In this document: one piece after another, positions 63,755 through 64,000 of the stretch
Layout of the letters: each line of letters starts with the position of its first letter
How positions within the stretch are numbered: position 1 is the stretch's first letter
Assembly: GCA_905221605.1 (NCBI GenBank)
Contig: CAJNDS010000680.1
Coordinates: forward strand, 71,204 to 135,203
Direction: 5' to 3'
DNA length: 64,000 nt
Source: Symbiodinium natans
Lineage: Eukaryota > Sar > Dinophyceae > Suessiales > Symbiodiniaceae
Notes under the pieces: generated by a model
What the model saw: only the letters and a program-made list of their open reading frames with translations
The model's database searches: none
Told to the model about the DNA's origin: nothing
Translations under genes and position numbers: made by a program

Positions 63755-64000
63755 GTCCCCCATCCCTCCCTCGCTCCGCCATCTTCGTCGTCTTCCCGCC
63801 GCCTGCGCCGTCTGGGGCATCCTGCATCCAAGGAGCTTGAGGTTCAGGGTTTAACCCTAAAAGCCTAAAATCTACAACCCTATGCCCTAGAACTTAACCT
63901 TAAATCCCTAGAAGCCTGGACCCTGAATCTTAAGGTTTAAGACTCAGCGTTCAGGGTACTAATTCCCGATTTAAGGGACGAAAGGAGGGGTGCTTGCAAG

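Noticed and set aside
1-64000. tRNA and rRNA genes
   Set aside because: No cloverleaf with conserved arm sequences and no rRNA-like segment was recognised by eye. A covariance-model search would be decisive.

Overview
The window looks like nuclear DNA of a dinoflagellate. Four things point that way. Hundreds of copies of the TTTAGGG telomere heptamer lie inside the chromosome arm. Every host gene that can be reconstructed lies on the minus strand, which suggests a unidirectional gene cluster. Introns start with GT, GC or GA and end with AG. One long non-LTR retrotransposon has an ORF1 with a RanBP2-type zinc finger. The species cannot be named from this window.

Layout. Outside 36576-46302 almost nothing is a long open frame. 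The sequence alternates every 100-500 bases between short minus-strand exons and introns built from (a) tracts of TTTAGGG/CCCTAAA or close variants and (b) short terminal-inverted-repeat (TIR) elements of about ten families, labelled A-K here. Several genes were joined exon by exon with frame conserved at each junction: a NADAR/YbiA-like gene (about 3.4-5.2 kb), a gene ending at 9.05-9.42 kb, a gene ending with a 49-residue exon at 25.4-25.9 kb, a nine-exon gene at 26.6-29.6 kb, an SGNH/GDSL hydrolase in six exons at 35.2-46.8 kb, a basic-then-acidic C-terminus at 55.2-57.1 kb, and a two-exon fragment at 60.7-61.0 kb. Other exon islands of unknown function fill the rest.

The main result is a rule shared by about 24 inferred introns. 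The intron is one copy of a 4-bp direct repeat plus an inserted element, and the downstream exon starts with the second copy. The 5' splice site is the first two bases of the repeat (usually GT, GC or GA), and the 3' AG is the last two bases of the element. This is the expected structure of introners (transposable elements that create introns). The rule holds for several unrelated TIR families, for composites in which a telomere tract sits inside a TIR element, and for introns that are little more than telomere-type repeat (54, 68 and 92 nt).

At 36576-46302 a 9.7-kb LINE-like element lies antisense inside SGNH intron 2. ORF1 has a RanBP2 zinc finger and a coiled coil. ORF2 has a long repeat region, then RNase H, an EEP endonuclease, reverse transcriptase and two C-terminal zinc fingers. 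ORF2 is broken by one 2-nt deletion in an 84-bp tandem array. The element contains no telomere tract, which suggests it arrived after them.

All splice junctions are inferred from reading frame and repeats only. No transcript evidence was available.
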